From NCBI RefSeq assembly GCF_017873565.1, contig NZ_JAGGKH010000003.1, positions 186,001 to 250,000 of the forward strand: 64,000 nucleotides of DNA. The letters run 5' to 3'. Below are positions 17,332 through 27,103 of the stretch, piece after piece; within the stretch, counting starts at the first letter, position 1; every line of letters starts with the position of its first letter. Under the pieces are notes generated by a model. The model was not told the DNA's origin, did not search any database, and saw only the letters and a list, made by a program, of their open reading frames with translations. The stretch is from Lederbergia galactosidilytica. GTDB lineage: Bacteria > Bacillota > Bacilli > Bacillales > Bacillaceae_C. A program made the position numbers and the translations under genes.

Positions 17332-19086
17332 ATGAAAAAAATTTGGTATACCTTCAAAAAGTGGTTCCAAACGCGCGAAATTGGGCAAAAATACTTCATT
17401 ACCATGGTATTGCTGTCCATTTTGCCACTGACTATACTTGGCTACCTCTCCTTTAATATTGCGAAAAGTACTTTAGTAGACAACCAAATGCAATCTGCAA
17501 AGGATATTTTAAAAACATCAAGTGAAAGTGCAGATCTGTTGTTGAAAAATATTGTTAATATGGAAAGAGTGATTGTATGGAATAGCGATATCCAAACCGA
17601 ATTAAAAAGCAGCTTAGCAAACTATAGTAGCAAAGAAACACATATTGATATTAAAACTATTAAGAGTATGGAGAATTTGATTAATAGTTATTTTATCGAT
17701 ACTCAGGATATTGACTCCATATGTATTTTTGATGCCTATCATCGTTCAGTTTGTTATGGCGATCCAGAGAGCACAGGGAAGTACGATAATGGGGGGATTT
17801 TCCGTGAAATAGTCAATGAAGATTGGTATAACAAAAGCGATGCAGCCCAAGGGAAGACCGTGTTCTTTAGTGAAAACGTATTAGTTGGAGACGAATCCGT
17901 TGATACATTCTCTTCAGTTAAGCAGTTGCGCGAATCTGATCAGCTATTTAATCAACAAGTTCTTGGGATGTTAGTTGTAAATGTAAGAAAGTCGTTATTT
18001 TCTAAGACTTTTAATGATAGTAAAAATAGCAAATTTATCATTTTTGATGACTCTCAGGATAGGGTGAGAGCGATGTATAGTTACCCAGAAGTCAATCGTC
18101 TTCGGGAAGGACACTGGGATAATATAGGCAAAGCAATCGAACACTTTACGGAAAAAGGATATGTTTCTAATCTATATCGTAACCAAACAACGGGGTGGGT
18201 ATTTGTTCATATTACAGATGAACAGGGGTTGCTTAGCCAATCAAGTGATATTGGAAAGATTACCATTCTCTTAGTTTTTCTGATGGCTGTCCTATCTTTT
18301 ACTCTGTCCTTCATCTTTTCTGGAAAGCTAAATAAGCCTTTAAGGCAATTAAAAAAGCTAACGACAGATTGGACAAACTCGGCATTGGGTGGAAATGAAT
18401 TAAAACGGAAAGATGAAATTAGTATAATCGGTGAAAACTTTAAAAAGGCTATTTCTGAAAATAGACATCTCAATGATCAGTTAATTCGTTACCAATTGAT
18501 TAAGAAAGAATCAGAGTTAAAGATATTACAAGCCCAAATTAAACCTCATTTTTTATATAACACGTTAGAATCTATTTATTGGTTAGCAATCATCGAATCC
18601 AACGATAATATTGCTAAAATGACCCAAGCCTTATCAGAGACTTTTAAGCTTAGCTTGAATAACGGGAAGGATCTTATTCCGATTGCAAAAGAACTCTCCC
18701 ACATTAAGAGTTATCTTACAATCCAGAATATAAGGTATAATGATAAATTTCAATACGTTGAACAAGTGGAGCCTGCTTTGTTAGAAAGGCAGATGTTGAA
18801 ATTATTATTACAGCCTATAGTAGAAAATGCTGTGTATCACGGGCTTGAGCCAAAAGTGGGGCCAGGAACAATCTGGTTAACAGGTGAGAAAACCGGAAGT
18901 GAAATTGTTTTTACTATAAAGGATGATGGTGTTGGAATAAAGGATATAGAGAGTACGAAAAAAGGGTTTGGTCTTAAGAATGTGGAGGAGAGATTGAAAT
19001 TATATTATGGAGTGGAAAGTTCCTTACGTATAACTAGTGATATTGGAACGAAGGTTGAGATTCGATACAGAGAGAGTGGACGGTGA
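17332..19086 (+). CDS. Sensor histidine kinase, YesM family
   Basis: Membrane sensor with TM1 at about residues 22-44, an extracellular Cache-like domain of roughly 250 residues, TM2 at about 303-325, HAMP at about 328-380, and a His_kinase domain with the phosphoacceptor in QIKPHFLYNTLESIYWL (His near residue 405). The ATP-binding domain has QPIVENAVYHGL and DDGVGI and then KGFGLKNVEERL. The 584 residues are the usual size. It overlaps the YesN-like regulator, and the pair lies between the two transporter sets, so it probably senses the same carbohydrate or its binding protein. Confidence 0.93.
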   Translation: MKKIWYTFKKWFQTREIGQKYFITMVLLSILPLTILGYLSFNIAKSTLVDNQMQSAKDILKTSSESADLLLKNIVNMERVIVWNSDIQTELKSSLANYSSKETHIDIKTIKSMENLINSYFIDTQDIDSICIFDAYHRSVCYGDPESTGKYDNGGIFREIVNEDWYNKSDAAQGKTVFFSENVLVGDESVDTFSSVKQLRESDQLFNQQVLGMLVVNVRKSLFSKTFNDSKNSKFIIFDDSQDRVRAMYSYPEVNRLREGHWDNIGKAIEHFTEKGYVSNLYRNQTTGWVFVHITDEQGLLSQSSDIGKITILLVFLMAVLSFTLSFIFSGKLNKPLRQLKKLTTDWTNSALGGNELKRKDEISIIGENFKKAISENRHLNDQLIRYQLIKKESELKILQAQIKPHFLYNTLESIYWLAIIESNDNIAKMTQALSETFKLSLNNGKDLIPIAKELSHIKSYLTIQNIRYNDKFQYVEQVEPALLERQMLKLLLQPIVENAVYHGLEPKVGPGTIWLTGEKTGSEIVFTIKDDGVGIKDIESTKKGFGLKNVEERLKLYYGVESSLRITSDIGTKVEIRYRESGR

Positions 19087-19091
19087 GAATA

Positions 19092-20582
19092 ATGCTGAAA
19101 ATGGTCGTGTTTGATGATGAGTATATTGTTCTTGAGGGATTAAAAAGGATGATAGATTGGGAGAAATATGGAATTGAATTGGTAGGTACAGCGATGAATG
19201 GGTATGAGGCTATTTCCCTTTTTATCAATCAAAAGCCAGATATTGTATTAACAGATATAAGGATGCCAGGATTGGATGGATTAGCGGTAATTGAAAAAAT
19301 ATTGGCAGAGGTGCCTGAAACTGTATGCATAGTATTTAGTGGTTTTAATGAAGTTGAGTATTTAAAAAAGGCAATTAAGTTAGGGGTTATGGATTATTTT
19401 GAAAAACCTGTGACATTATCAATGGTTCAAGAGGTGATGAAACGAACGATAAAAAAGATTAATGAGAAAAAAAGATTAGAGAGATTGGAGGCAGATTGGG
19501 AAAAAAACTACCATATTCGCTTAGAAAAAGCGACACTTGATTTATTAACGTTAGGAGAACAGGGAGAATGGAATTGGCGAAATGTGTTTGGGAATAAGTC
19601 CAATAAAATTGTCGGGATTACAGTTCTTGCGATGAAAGATCATGTGAAGCTGTTGGATAGTTATGATTGTCAAATAGTTTATGCCTATTATGGAGGCACA
19701 TACTTTTTAGTACTTTTTCATTTTGATAATAATAACGAGGAAGTTATCATCACGCATTTCTTAAAACAATTGGATCATCAAATTCTAGGTGGTCTAGGGA
19801 GCACTTACTACCAAATGAAAGATGCATCTAAAAGTTATCGGGAAGCATTTTATGCCATGGAATATGGGATGTTTATGGGTGAAAAAAGGTTGGTGAAATT
19901 TAAAGATATCCAACGAAGGACCTCTGTATTTGAAGACTTCTCAAAATATAAACAGGCAATTAGCGCCTATTTAAGAGTGGGTGATGATAAAAGATTGTTA
20001 GAACAGGTAAATTTATTCATTCATAAACTTGAAGCCCAAATAAAGAGCAGAGAAATATTGGAAAATGAAATACTCCATCTTATTTATCTCTGCCTTGAAA
20101 TTGTGAAAGAAGCTGAAAAGGATGTTTGTTCTAGGGAAGGATTTTGGGCGAAGTATTTTCCCCAACAGGAGATAAGAGAAATAGAAACATGGGATAAGAT
20201 GGTGGAATGGCTTCACGAGCAACTAAATAGAATGTTAGGTCAGATAATTAATATTCAGCAGGTTAGTAAACAAGATGCAATGGAAAAAGCTTGTATATTT
20301 ATAGATCAATTTTATAATGAAGCCATTACATTACAGGATGTCGCTGATCATGTGCAAATAACTCCAACTTATTTTAGTTCGCTCTTTAGAGAAAAAGTAG
20401 GTATGACATATATCCAATATTTAACGAATAAGCGGATAGGGAAAGCGAAGGAAATGCTAATAAAAGGTGCCAAAGTAATGGAAGTTAGTGAAAAGGTAGG
20501 CTATCATAGCTATCGCCATTTTTCCGAAGTTTTCAAAAGGCATACTGGGAACAATCCTAGTGAATATAAAAATATAACGTAG
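19092..20582 (+). CDS. Response regulator, YesN/AraC family
   Basis: Receiver domain (residues 1-120) with the acidic pocket FDDE and phosphoacceptor Asp55 in LTDIRMPG, then a long linker of about 270 residues, and a C-terminal AraC-type double helix-turn-helix (about 390-496) with ITLQDVADHVQITPTYFSSLF and HSYRHFSEVFKRHTG. A GTG at 19083 overlaps the kinase stop, but the ATG at 19092 fits receiver alignments (MLKMVVFDDE). Its likely targets are the flanking transporter promoters, especially the one at about 20.7 kb. Confidence 0.92.
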   Translation: MLKMVVFDDEYIVLEGLKRMIDWEKYGIELVGTAMNGYEAISLFINQKPDIVLTDIRMPGLDGLAVIEKILAEVPETVCIVFSGFNEVEYLKKAIKLGVMDYFEKPVTLSMVQEVMKRTIKKINEKKRLERLEADWEKNYHIRLEKATLDLLTLGEQGEWNWRNVFGNKSNKIVGITVLAMKDHVKLLDSYDCQIVYAYYGGTYFLVLFHFDNNNEEVIITHFLKQLDHQILGGLGSTYYQMKDASKSYREAFYAMEYGMFMGEKRLVKFKDIQRRTSVFEDFSKYKQAISAYLRVGDDKRLLEQVNLFIHKLEAQIKSREILENEILHLIYLCLEIVKEAEKDVCSREGFWAKYFPQQEIREIETWDKMVEWLHEQLNRMLGQIINIQQVSKQDAMEKACIFIDQFYNEAITLQDVADHVQITPTYFSSLFREKVGMTYIQYLTNKRIGKAKEMLIKGAKVMEVSEKVGYHSYRHFSEVFKRHTGNNPSEYKNIT

Positions 20583-20584
20583 CT

Positions 20585-20610
20585 AACTGCAAAAGTGCAG
20601 TTATTTTTTT
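20585..20610 (+). terminator. Rho-independent terminator after yesN-like gene
   Basis: AACTGCA, AAAG loop, TGCAGTT, then a run of T (ATTTTTTTG). It begins two bases after the stop. Confidence 0.85.
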
Positions 20611-20696
20611 GCAGACATCATCAAAATCATTCAGTCACAGTCAAATAATAAAAAAGGGTACATGAATCGAAAATAACAGTACTTTATTGTTATTGT

Positions 20697-20711
20697 TGGT
20701 AGCGCTTACAA
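20697..20711. promoter_or_regulatory. cre site (CcpA operator) before transporter set 2
   Basis: On the minus strand the sequence reads TTGTAAGCGCTACCA, which fits the consensus WTGNAANCGNWNNCW at every position. It lies about 40 bp before the binding-protein start and overlaps a possible -10 box (TACAAT), so CcpA binding would repress set 2 when a preferred sugar is present. I saw no equally good site before set 1. Confidence 0.82.
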
Positions 20712-20749
20712 TAAAACTATGACGAAAATATTTGTGGGAGGTTGTATCT

Positions 20750-22069
20750 ATGTTACGGAAAAAAGGGCAGCTATTTGCATTCCTCATGACTACCTTTTTG
20801 GTCTTTGTTGGTTTGGCAGGATGTAGTGAAGATAAGAGCACTTCTAGTTCCACAGATAATGAAAATGTGGATGGTGTCACCCTCTCTGTTTTAATTGGCA
20901 ATACATCATCAAAGGCAGGGGTAGAGGCTGTGGCCAAACTTGTTGAAGAAAAGTATAACATTAAAACAGAATTTGAAATTAGACCAAGCGGGGCGGAGGG
21001 GGACAACCTGATGAAAACACGCCTGGCCACCGGAGATATGACTGATATTGCTTACTATAACTCAGGATCATTAATGCATGCGCTCAATCCCTCTAAAAAC
21101 TTCGTTGATTTATCCGATGAACCTTACGCAGACAAACTAATGGATTCTTTTAAAGAATCGGTATCTGATCAAAATGGACTTTATGGCATTCCTGGAAATC
21201 CTGTTCAAGTCGGAGGGTGGTTTTATAATAAGAAATTATACGAAGAGTTAGGTTTAGAGGTACCTAAAACTTGGACTGAATTAATGGAAAACAATGAGAA
21301 AATAAAAGAGGCAGGCAAAACACCTGTTATCGGAACATATAAAGAAACTTGGACTTCCCAGCTTATTGTATTAGCAGATAACTTTAATGTTTTAGCAGAA
21401 AATCCAGACTTTCCGGAAAACTATACAGCGAATAAGGCCAAAATTGCTACAACACCGGGTGCATTGAAAAGTTTCGAAAAAATGCAAGACATTTACGAAA
21501 AGGGATATATGAATGAAGACTTTTTGTCCACAACATATGATGCGGGAATGAAGATGTTAGCTGAAGGCGAGGGAGCTCATTATCCGATGTTATCGCAAAT
21601 ATTGCCGCTGATGGCGGAGAATTACCCAGATGAGATTGGGGACATTGGGGTATTTCCGCAACCTGGAGATAATGCCGAGAAGAATGGTTTTACGATTTGG
21701 ATGCCAAATGCTTATTATATCAATAAAAATAGTGAAAATATTGATGCTGCGAAAAAGTGGTTTGAAGTATTTGTATCTGAAGAGGGAGTTGCGGCATATT
21801 TAGCTGCAGACCCACCAATCGGTCCATTTGCAATTGAGGATGTAAAGCTCCCTGAGGATGTATTTACAGCAGTTAAAGACATGACACCATATTTTGAAGA
21901 AGATAAAACAGCTCCTGCACTAGAATTCTTAAGTCCGTTAAAAGGCCCTAACTTGGAGCAAATATTAATTGAGGTAGGCAGTGGAATTAAATCAGCAAAA
22001 GAAGGTGCTGAATTGTATGACAAGGATGTTGAGAAGCAAGCAAAACAACTTAATTTAGAAGGCTGGTAA
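20750..22069 (+). CDS. Sugar ABC transporter substrate-binding lipoprotein (set 2)
   Basis: Family 1 solute-binding lipoprotein, 439 residues. GGGAGG (20736-20741) lies 8 nt before the ATG at 20750; a longer frame from 20732 has its first codons inside that ribosome binding site. The lipobox is LAGC with Cys25. It is paralogous to the set 1 protein over its full length (YYNSGSLMHALNPSKNFVDL; GGWFYNKKLYEELGLEVPKTW; PGDNAEKNGFTIWMPNA). Its promoter carries a cre site, unlike that of set 1. Confidence 0.93.
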   Translation: MLRKKGQLFAFLMTTFLVFVGLAGCSEDKSTSSSTDNENVDGVTLSVLIGNTSSKAGVEAVAKLVEEKYNIKTEFEIRPSGAEGDNLMKTRLATGDMTDIAYYNSGSLMHALNPSKNFVDLSDEPYADKLMDSFKESVSDQNGLYGIPGNPVQVGGWFYNKKLYEELGLEVPKTWTELMENNEKIKEAGKTPVIGTYKETWTSQLIVLADNFNVLAENPDFPENYTANKAKIATTPGALKSFEKMQDIYEKGYMNEDFLSTTYDAGMKMLAEGEGAHYPMLSQILPLMAENYPDEIGDIGVFPQPGDNAEKNGFTIWMPNAYYINKNSENIDAAKKWFEVFVSEEGVAAYLAADPPIGPFAIEDVKLPEDVFTAVKDMTPYFEEDKTAPALEFLSPLKGPNLEQILIEVGSGIKSAKEGAELYDKDVEKQAKQLNLEGW

Positions 22070-22153
22070 TCTATATCAACATATAGCCAATTAGTAAATA
22101 GTAGAAAATATGAAACGAAAGTTAGAGATGTACTAATCATCACCACTAGAAAA

Positions 22154-22173
22154 GCCCCTGTTTTTAAAGGGGC
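22154..22173 (+). terminator. Intercistronic hairpin between binding protein and permease
   Basis: GCCCCT and AAGGGGC around a TTTTTA-type loop, followed by AATTCTTTT. In transporter operons such partial terminators give more binding protein than permease. The gap to the permease is 143 bp, against 18 bp in set 1. Confidence 0.6.
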
Positions 22174-22212
22174 AATTCTTTTAATCTCAATGAAAGGGAG
22201 AGGGAAACAAAG

Positions 22213-23079
22213 ATGACCAAACTAAACACATCAACCTATTCATATTATTTTCTATTACCAGCTGGAATCATTTATTTTACCTTTTTTCTACTACCTACTA
22301 TCATGTCCTTCTTTTTTAGTATGACATGGTGGACACTGACAGATTGGGAATTTATTGGACTTGAGAATTTCAAGACCTTTTTATCAGAGCCATCGATGAA
22401 TATTGGCTTTAAAAATACAGTTATTTATGCTGTTGTGACATGTGGTTTGAAAATTATCTTCGGTTTATTAATCGGGACATTTCTATGTACAAGGTTAAGA
22501 ACTGTGGGTTTTATCCGGTCTATGGTATTTTTCCCCACACTTTTAAGTACAATTGCCATTGGTATAGCTTTTTCCATGATGATGCATCCATCACAGGGGA
22601 TGATTAATACTGTACTGTCTGCAATTGGTATTGTCGGTCCCGATTGGCTAGGAGATGTAAGAATTGCACTTTTGTCTGTTGCTTTGGTTGATGTGTGGCA
22701 AGGTTTAGGGATTGCGACCGTTATTTTTATAGCAGGGATTATGTCCATCCCCGAAGAATATTTTGAGGCATTGATGATTGATGGCGGGAATTCCTTCCAA
22801 AAATTTTGGCATATTATTTTGCCATTAAGTAGACCGGCGATGAATACGGTGATTATCTTAGCATTTATTGGTGGTTTACGTTCCTTTGATTTGATTTGGG
22901 TAATGACAAAAGGGGGTCCTGGTTTTAGTACAGATTTAATCGCCTCCATCATTTATAAGCAATATCAGGCTGGTTTTTATGGAATTTCCACTGCAGGGAA
23001 TGTGATTTTATTCATTGTAGTATCACTACTCGCCTTTCCGCTGCACTACTTTTTAAACAGGAAAGAGGTTGATCTTTAA
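22213..23079 (+). CDS. Sugar ABC transporter permease, MalF/UgpA type (set 2)
   Basis: A 288-residue six-TM permease, the same length as its set 1 paralogue. TM1 is LLPAGIIYFTFFLLPTIMS and the EAA loop is EEYFEALMIDGGNSFQKFW at about 181-199. GGGAGAGGG lies upstream of the ATG. The stop TAA shares an A with the ATG of the next permease (TAATG). The partners are the set 2 binding protein and the 23079 permease. Confidence 0.92.
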   Translation: MTKLNTSTYSYYFLLPAGIIYFTFFLLPTIMSFFFSMTWWTLTDWEFIGLENFKTFLSEPSMNIGFKNTVIYAVVTCGLKIIFGLLIGTFLCTRLRTVGFIRSMVFFPTLLSTIAIGIAFSMMMHPSQGMINTVLSAIGIVGPDWLGDVRIALLSVALVDVWQGLGIATVIFIAGIMSIPEEYFEALMIDGGNSFQKFWHIILPLSRPAMNTVIILAFIGGLRSFDLIWVMTKGGPGFSTDLIASIIYKQYQAGFYGISTAGNVILFIVVSLLAFPLHYFLNRKEVDL

Positions 23080-23975
23080 TGAGCAAACTACCCGAAGGTT
23101 TGGCATCAAAGGAGATGACCACTAGTTTTCAAAGGTCTAGGGTACCAAAAATAAAACAGGTTAAGAAATTCTTTGTTGAGTTGTTTGCAGTTTTGCTCAC
23201 GGTTATTATTTTCGGTATCCCACTATATTTTGTCTTTGTTAATGCAGCAAAGACAACTAAGGAATCCTCGTTATTAAACATGGCATGGCCAACTGAATTT
23301 CAGTTAGGTGAGAATATAAAGGAAGTAATCGCTGCTGAAAATGGAATGATTTTTCGGGCCTTTATGAATAGCACACTTATTACTATTTTTTCTATTATTA
23401 TTTTAATTATTTGCGGAGCTATGACCGGCTACGTAATGCATAGAAGAACAGGGAAATTATCACCATTTCTAAATTTCCTCGTATTGGCTGGATTAATTAT
23501 TCCGCCTGCAATTGTCCCAACAATTTGGGTTCTAAACGGGATTGGACTGTTTAAGACAATGATAGGGATTGTCCTAGTTCAAGTTGCTTTACGTTTGCCC
23601 TTTACGGTTTTGTTATATCGCGGATTCATGGCTACTATACCCAAACAGCTTGATGAAGCAGCTTTAATTGATGGGTGTGGCAGGTTGAAATTATTTACCT
23701 CTATCATTTTACCCTTATTAAAGCCAGTAACGGCAACGATCATTGTTTTAAATTCAGTTCAAATTTATAATGATTTCGTAAACTTTTTGTACTTTTTTCC
23801 AGGTGCAAAGAACGCTACATTGCAATTAACATTATATAATTTTATGAGCTTATTTAATACGAAATGGAATTTACTATTTACCAATGTGTTATTAATCTCG
23901 ATTCCACCGCTTATTTTATTTATTTTCTTTAGTAAAAGAATTATAGCTGGAATGGTTGCCGGTGCCATTAAATAA
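23079..23975 (+). CDS. Sugar ABC transporter permease, MalG/UgpE type (set 2)
   Basis: A 298-residue permease with a cytoplasmic tail of about 33 residues, six TM helices and the EAA motif KQLDEAALIDGCGRLKLF at about 188-205. It is paralogous to the 16356 protein (LNSVQIYNDFVNFLYFFPGA against LSSIQIYNDFENMLYFFPGA). No ATPase follows; the island ends here. Confidence 0.91.
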   Translation: MSKLPEGLASKEMTTSFQRSRVPKIKQVKKFFVELFAVLLTVIIFGIPLYFVFVNAAKTTKESSLLNMAWPTEFQLGENIKEVIAAENGMIFRAFMNSTLITIFSIIILIICGAMTGYVMHRRTGKLSPFLNFLVLAGLIIPPAIVPTIWVLNGIGLFKTMIGIVLVQVALRLPFTVLLYRGFMATIPKQLDEAALIDGCGRLKLFTSIILPLLKPVTATIIVLNSVQIYNDFVNFLYFFPGAKNATLQLTLYNFMSLFNTKWNLLFTNVLLISIPPLILFIFFSKRIIAGMVAGAIK

Positions 23976-24239
23976 AGGGTATTCGGATTATCGTTTAGTA
24001 GCTTGTTTGTTTATAAAAAGCGAACCCTAGAAAATAGGTCCGTCCAGTTTTGCCGCCATAAGGTATTGGGAATGAGTTTTCTCCCAGTGCCTTTTACCAC
24101 TTTACATAATTTTTGTCTGAATAAAGGAATTTCAGTGAAGATCCTACTTCTTAAGCAGTCCTTATACCATTTCTGGATATTTTCATGTCCATCTAGACTG
24201 TAAGAACAATGGACAGCTTACATATTAAGAAGAATTTGA

Positions 24240-24373
24240 TTTGTATTGATGATAGTCAATTGACCATCCAATTTGTGAATTAAATGGTCTTGGGGAAACA
24301 AGTTGTTCAATCGCAAGGATTTCTAATTGGTTGCGTTCATAAATTAGTCTTCTTGTCACGACTTTCCCATCAT
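24240..24373 (-). pseudogene. Remnant of an IS1182-type transposase N-terminus
   Basis: On the minus strand the frame reads MMGKVVTRRLIYERNQLEILAIEQLV and then, after a one-base shift, QDHLIHKLDGQLTII. The pattern of a short beginning, RNQ, xxxIxxLVPxDHLxRKL is that of IS1182-family transposases. Nothing of the remaining 400 or so residues or of terminal repeats is evident, so it is a small degraded fragment. The assignment rests on about 40 residues. Confidence 0.4.
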
Positions 24374-24450
24374 CTTAAGGTTAATCTTACTATCTATTAT
24401 AGAAATGAATGAGTATTTATAGAAAAGTAACGTTTAATACTTTAATGATT

Positions 24451-24548
24451 TGGAGAAGCATCCGCTCGACTCTTGCGGGATTTGCGAGACAGCCCAGACT
24501 CTGCAGAAGCGTAGTGACGAAGCGCATTCTTCGGGACGCTTACTCTAT
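24451..24548. repeat. Degenerate CGACTCCTGCGGGA-type intergenic repeat
   Basis: Contains CGACTCTTGCGGGATTTGCGAGACAG, CAGACTCTGCAGAAGCGTAGTGACGA and TTCGGGACGCT. This pattern recalls a GC-rich repeat common in Bacillaceae intergenic regions. It is diverged from that pattern and lies between the convergent permease and htpG. Confidence 0.5.
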
Positions 24549-24563
24549 CCAGTATAAAAATAA

Positions 24564-24609
24564 AAAGACTGTAAACAACTCGTTATTTTAGAGTTTGTCT
24601 ACAGTCTTT
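24564..24609 (-). terminator. Rho-independent terminator of htpG
   Basis: AAAGACTGTAnACAA pairs with TTGTnTACAGTCTTT; on the minus strand a T-rich tract (TTTTTATTTTTAT) follows. It lies 35 bp beyond the htpG stop. Confidence 0.82.
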
Positions 24610-24643
24610 ATGAACCCTAGAAAATCGGGTTCGGTATATGATG

Positions 24644-26527
24644 TTATACCATCACTTTACAAATATCATTTGTAAATTCAACTGGATCCTGTACAGGTAA
24701 TCCTTCGATAAGAAGTGCTTGGTTATATAAAAGGTTCGTGTAAAGATTTAATTTATCTTGGTCAGTCGCAAAGGCTGATTTTAGCGCTTGGAACACTTCA
24801 TGATTCGTATTAATTTCCAAAATCTTTTCTGCTTGCACATTTTGATTATCAGGCATGGCTTGTAAGATTTTTTCCATTTCGATCGTAATTTCGCCATCTG
24901 TGGAGAGACAGACAGGGTGGGACCGCAATCGTTTAGAAGCACGAACATCCTTCACTTTTCCGGACAAAATCTCTTTCAAAGATTCGAATAGTTCCTTGTT
25001 ATCTTCTGTTTCTTCTGAGGCCTCTTTCTCTTTCTGTTCTTGATCTTCAAGTCCTAAATCACCACTTGCTACAGAGCGGAATTCTTTTTCCTTATAGTTC
25101 ATCAACATTTTGATTGCAAATTCATCTACATCTTCTGTGAAATATAAGATTTCATAGCCTTTTTCTAAGAGAAGCTCTGTTTGTGGCAGTTTTTCAATGC
25201 GAGCAATTGAATCTCCTGAAGCATAGTAAATATACTTCTGTTCTTCCGGCATTCTTGAAACATACTCATCCAATGTCACAAGCTTGTTTTCTTTAGATGA
25301 GGAGAACATAAGCAGATCCTGTAATACGTCCTTATGCATACCATAATCACTATATACACCAAACTTTAACTGTCTACCAAAAGCTTCATAGAAAGTCACG
25401 TATTTTTCACGGTCATTTTTCAGCATGCTTTGCAATTCGCTTTTAATTTTCTTTTCAATATTATTGGCAATTCGTTTTAATTGGCGATCCTGTTGTAAAA
25501 TCTCCCGAGAAATGTTGAGAGATAAGTCTTCAGAGTCAACCATTCCTTTTACAAAGCTGAAATAATCAGGTAGTAGCTCCGCACATTTATCCATGATAAG
25601 TACTCCGCTTGAATACAATTCCAAGCCCTTCTCAAATTCTTTTGAATAATAATCAAAAGGCATTTTCTCTGGAATATAAAGAATCGCATTATAACGGATG
25701 GCTCCATCAACACTTGTATGGATATGGGCTAAAGGTTTATCGAAGCCGTAGCGTTTCTCAGTGTAAAAATTATCATAATCTTCGTCTGTTAATTCGCTTT
25801 TATTTTTCCGCCAAATAGGCACCATGCTATTAAGTGTTTTTTCTTCGACTATCTCCTCAAATTCATCCTCTGTGCCTTCTTTTAGTTTACTTTCTGTCAC
25901 ATTCATTTTAATCGGGTAGCGGATGAAATCGGAATACTTTTTAATAATTGACTGGATGCGGTACTCTTCTAGAAATTCATCATAATTTTCTTCTTCCGTA
26001 TTATCTTTAATGGTTAAGATGATTTCTGTTCCAACCGTTTCTTTTGTGGTTGTTTCAATTGTATAGCCATCAGCACCAGAAGATTGCCATTTATAGGCTT
26101 CATCGCTATCTAGAGCTTTACTAATTACAGTAACCTGATCGGCTACCATGAAAGCAGAATAGAAGCCGACGCCAAATTGACCGATAATATCATGACCATC
26201 TTTTAATTCATTCTCTTTTTTAAAGGCCAAGGAGCCACTTTGCGCAATCGTTCCAAGATTTTCTTCAAGCTCCTCCTTCGTCATGCCGATTCCTGTATCT
26301 TCGACTTTTAAAATTCGGTTTTCTTTATCGATTGAAAGCTTTATGTAGTAATCGTCTTGATCAAAGGTTAAAGAATCATCTGTGAGGGTACGGTAATAAA
26401 TCTTATCGATAGCATCACTAGAGTTGGAGATTAATTCTCTTAGAAAAATTTCTTTGTTTGAATAAATCGAATGAATCATCATTTCTAATAAACGCTTTGA
26501 TTCTGCTTGAAACAGCTTTTTTTCCAT
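24644..26527 (-). CDS. htpG: Molecular chaperone HtpG (Hsp90)
   Basis: Bacterial Hsp90, an ATP-dependent dimeric chaperone in the cytosol. N-domain GHKL motifs are visible: [12 protein letters not shown] (metal-binding Asn), [11 protein letters not shown], and [16 protein letters not shown]. The middle domain has the catalytic-loop region [14 protein letters not shown]. The ATG at 26527 follows AAGGAG by 7 nt and gives 627 residues, the family length; the frame upstream to 26629 is leader. A CIRCE element lies about 200 bp upstream. Confidence 0.97.
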   Translation of the reverse strand: MEKKLFQAESKRLLEMMIHSIYSNKEIFLRELISNSSDAIDKIYYRTLTDDSLTFDQDDYYIKLSIDKENRILKVEDTGIGMTKEELEENLGTIAQSGSLAFKKENELKDGHDIIGQFGVGFYSAFMVADQVTVISKALDSDEAYKWQSSGADGYTIETTTKETVGTEIILTIKDNTEEENYDEFLEEYRIQSIIKKYSDFIRYPIKMNVTESKLKEGTEDEFEEIVEEKTLNSMVPIWRKNKSELTDEDYDNFYTEKRYGFDKPLAHIHTSVDGAIRYNAILYIPEKMPFDYYSKEFEKGLELYSSGVLIMDKCAELLPDYFSFVKGMVDSEDLSLNISREILQQDRQLKRIANNIEKKIKSELQSMLKNDREKYVTFYEAFGRQLKFGVYSDYGMHKDVLQDLLMFSSSKENKLVTLDEYVSRMPEEQKYIYYASGDSIARIEKLPQTELLLEKGYEILYFTEDVDEFAIKMLMNYKEKEFRSVASGDLGLEDQEQKEKEASEETEDNKELFESLKEILSGKVKDVRASKRLRSHPVCLSTDGEITIEMEKILQAMPDNQNVQAEKILEINTNHEVFQALKSAFATDQDKLNLYTNLLYNQALLIEGLPVQDPVEFTNDICKVMV

Positions 26528-26722
26528 AATTATTCTCCTTTTGTTCAAGTATAGGTAAGTGCAAATTTTGGTTCGTGCTCGATTTAGCTTGCTCACAGCA
26601 ACTAGCCTTTCGGTGCTTGTTTGCGTCACTAAGCATAGGTGCGCCTCTTAGATCTAGCTACTAGCGTTAGCTCTTGAGATGAAAGATTCCTGAACAAACA
26701 CCTTTCACTATTCTTATAAAAT

Positions 26723-26749
26723 TTGGCACTCGTAATCTGTGAGTGCTAA
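26723..26749. promoter_or_regulatory. CIRCE operator (HrcA site) upstream of htpG
   Basis: TTGGCACTC, 9 bp, GAGTGCTAA: one mismatch to the consensus TTAGCACTC-N9-GAGTGCTAA with exact spacing. HrcA bound here would repress the leftward htpG transcript in the absence of heat stress. The nearest rightward gene is the csp gene, whose promoter is 300 bp away and separate, so htpG is the probable target. Confidence 0.88.
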
Positions 26750-27043
26750 CTACTTATGTGATACCATACAAGGATAAATGTGTCAAAGAAAAACCCCTTC
26801 CAAATAGAGTCTGTTTTTAAATCTTTTTTCCATAAGCTCCTGTCAAACAAAATATTCAACATCCGAAAATATGTTTATTTTTAGAGCAACCACCGAACTT
26901 TGCTCGTAGTTGGAGGCATCTTACCTAGATTATTTAGCTCCCTATGACTAGTTTTCAAAGCGAAACTTTTAGTTACATTAGACCATTTTTAGGAAAGAAT
27001 GAAAAACGCTTACAAGTTTAATTTAAAAAACTTTAACAAAGGC

Positions 27044-27072
27044 TTGCTATGGGGAATCGCCTGTGCTACAAT
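27044..27072 (+). promoter_or_regulatory. SigA promoter of the cold-shock gene
   Basis: TTGCTA, 17-bp spacer, TACAAT. It gives an untranslated leader of about 135 nt before the csp ATG. Confidence 0.8.
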
Positions 27073-27103
27073 AAATTTACACTTAATATGTATTAAATCT
27101 TAT

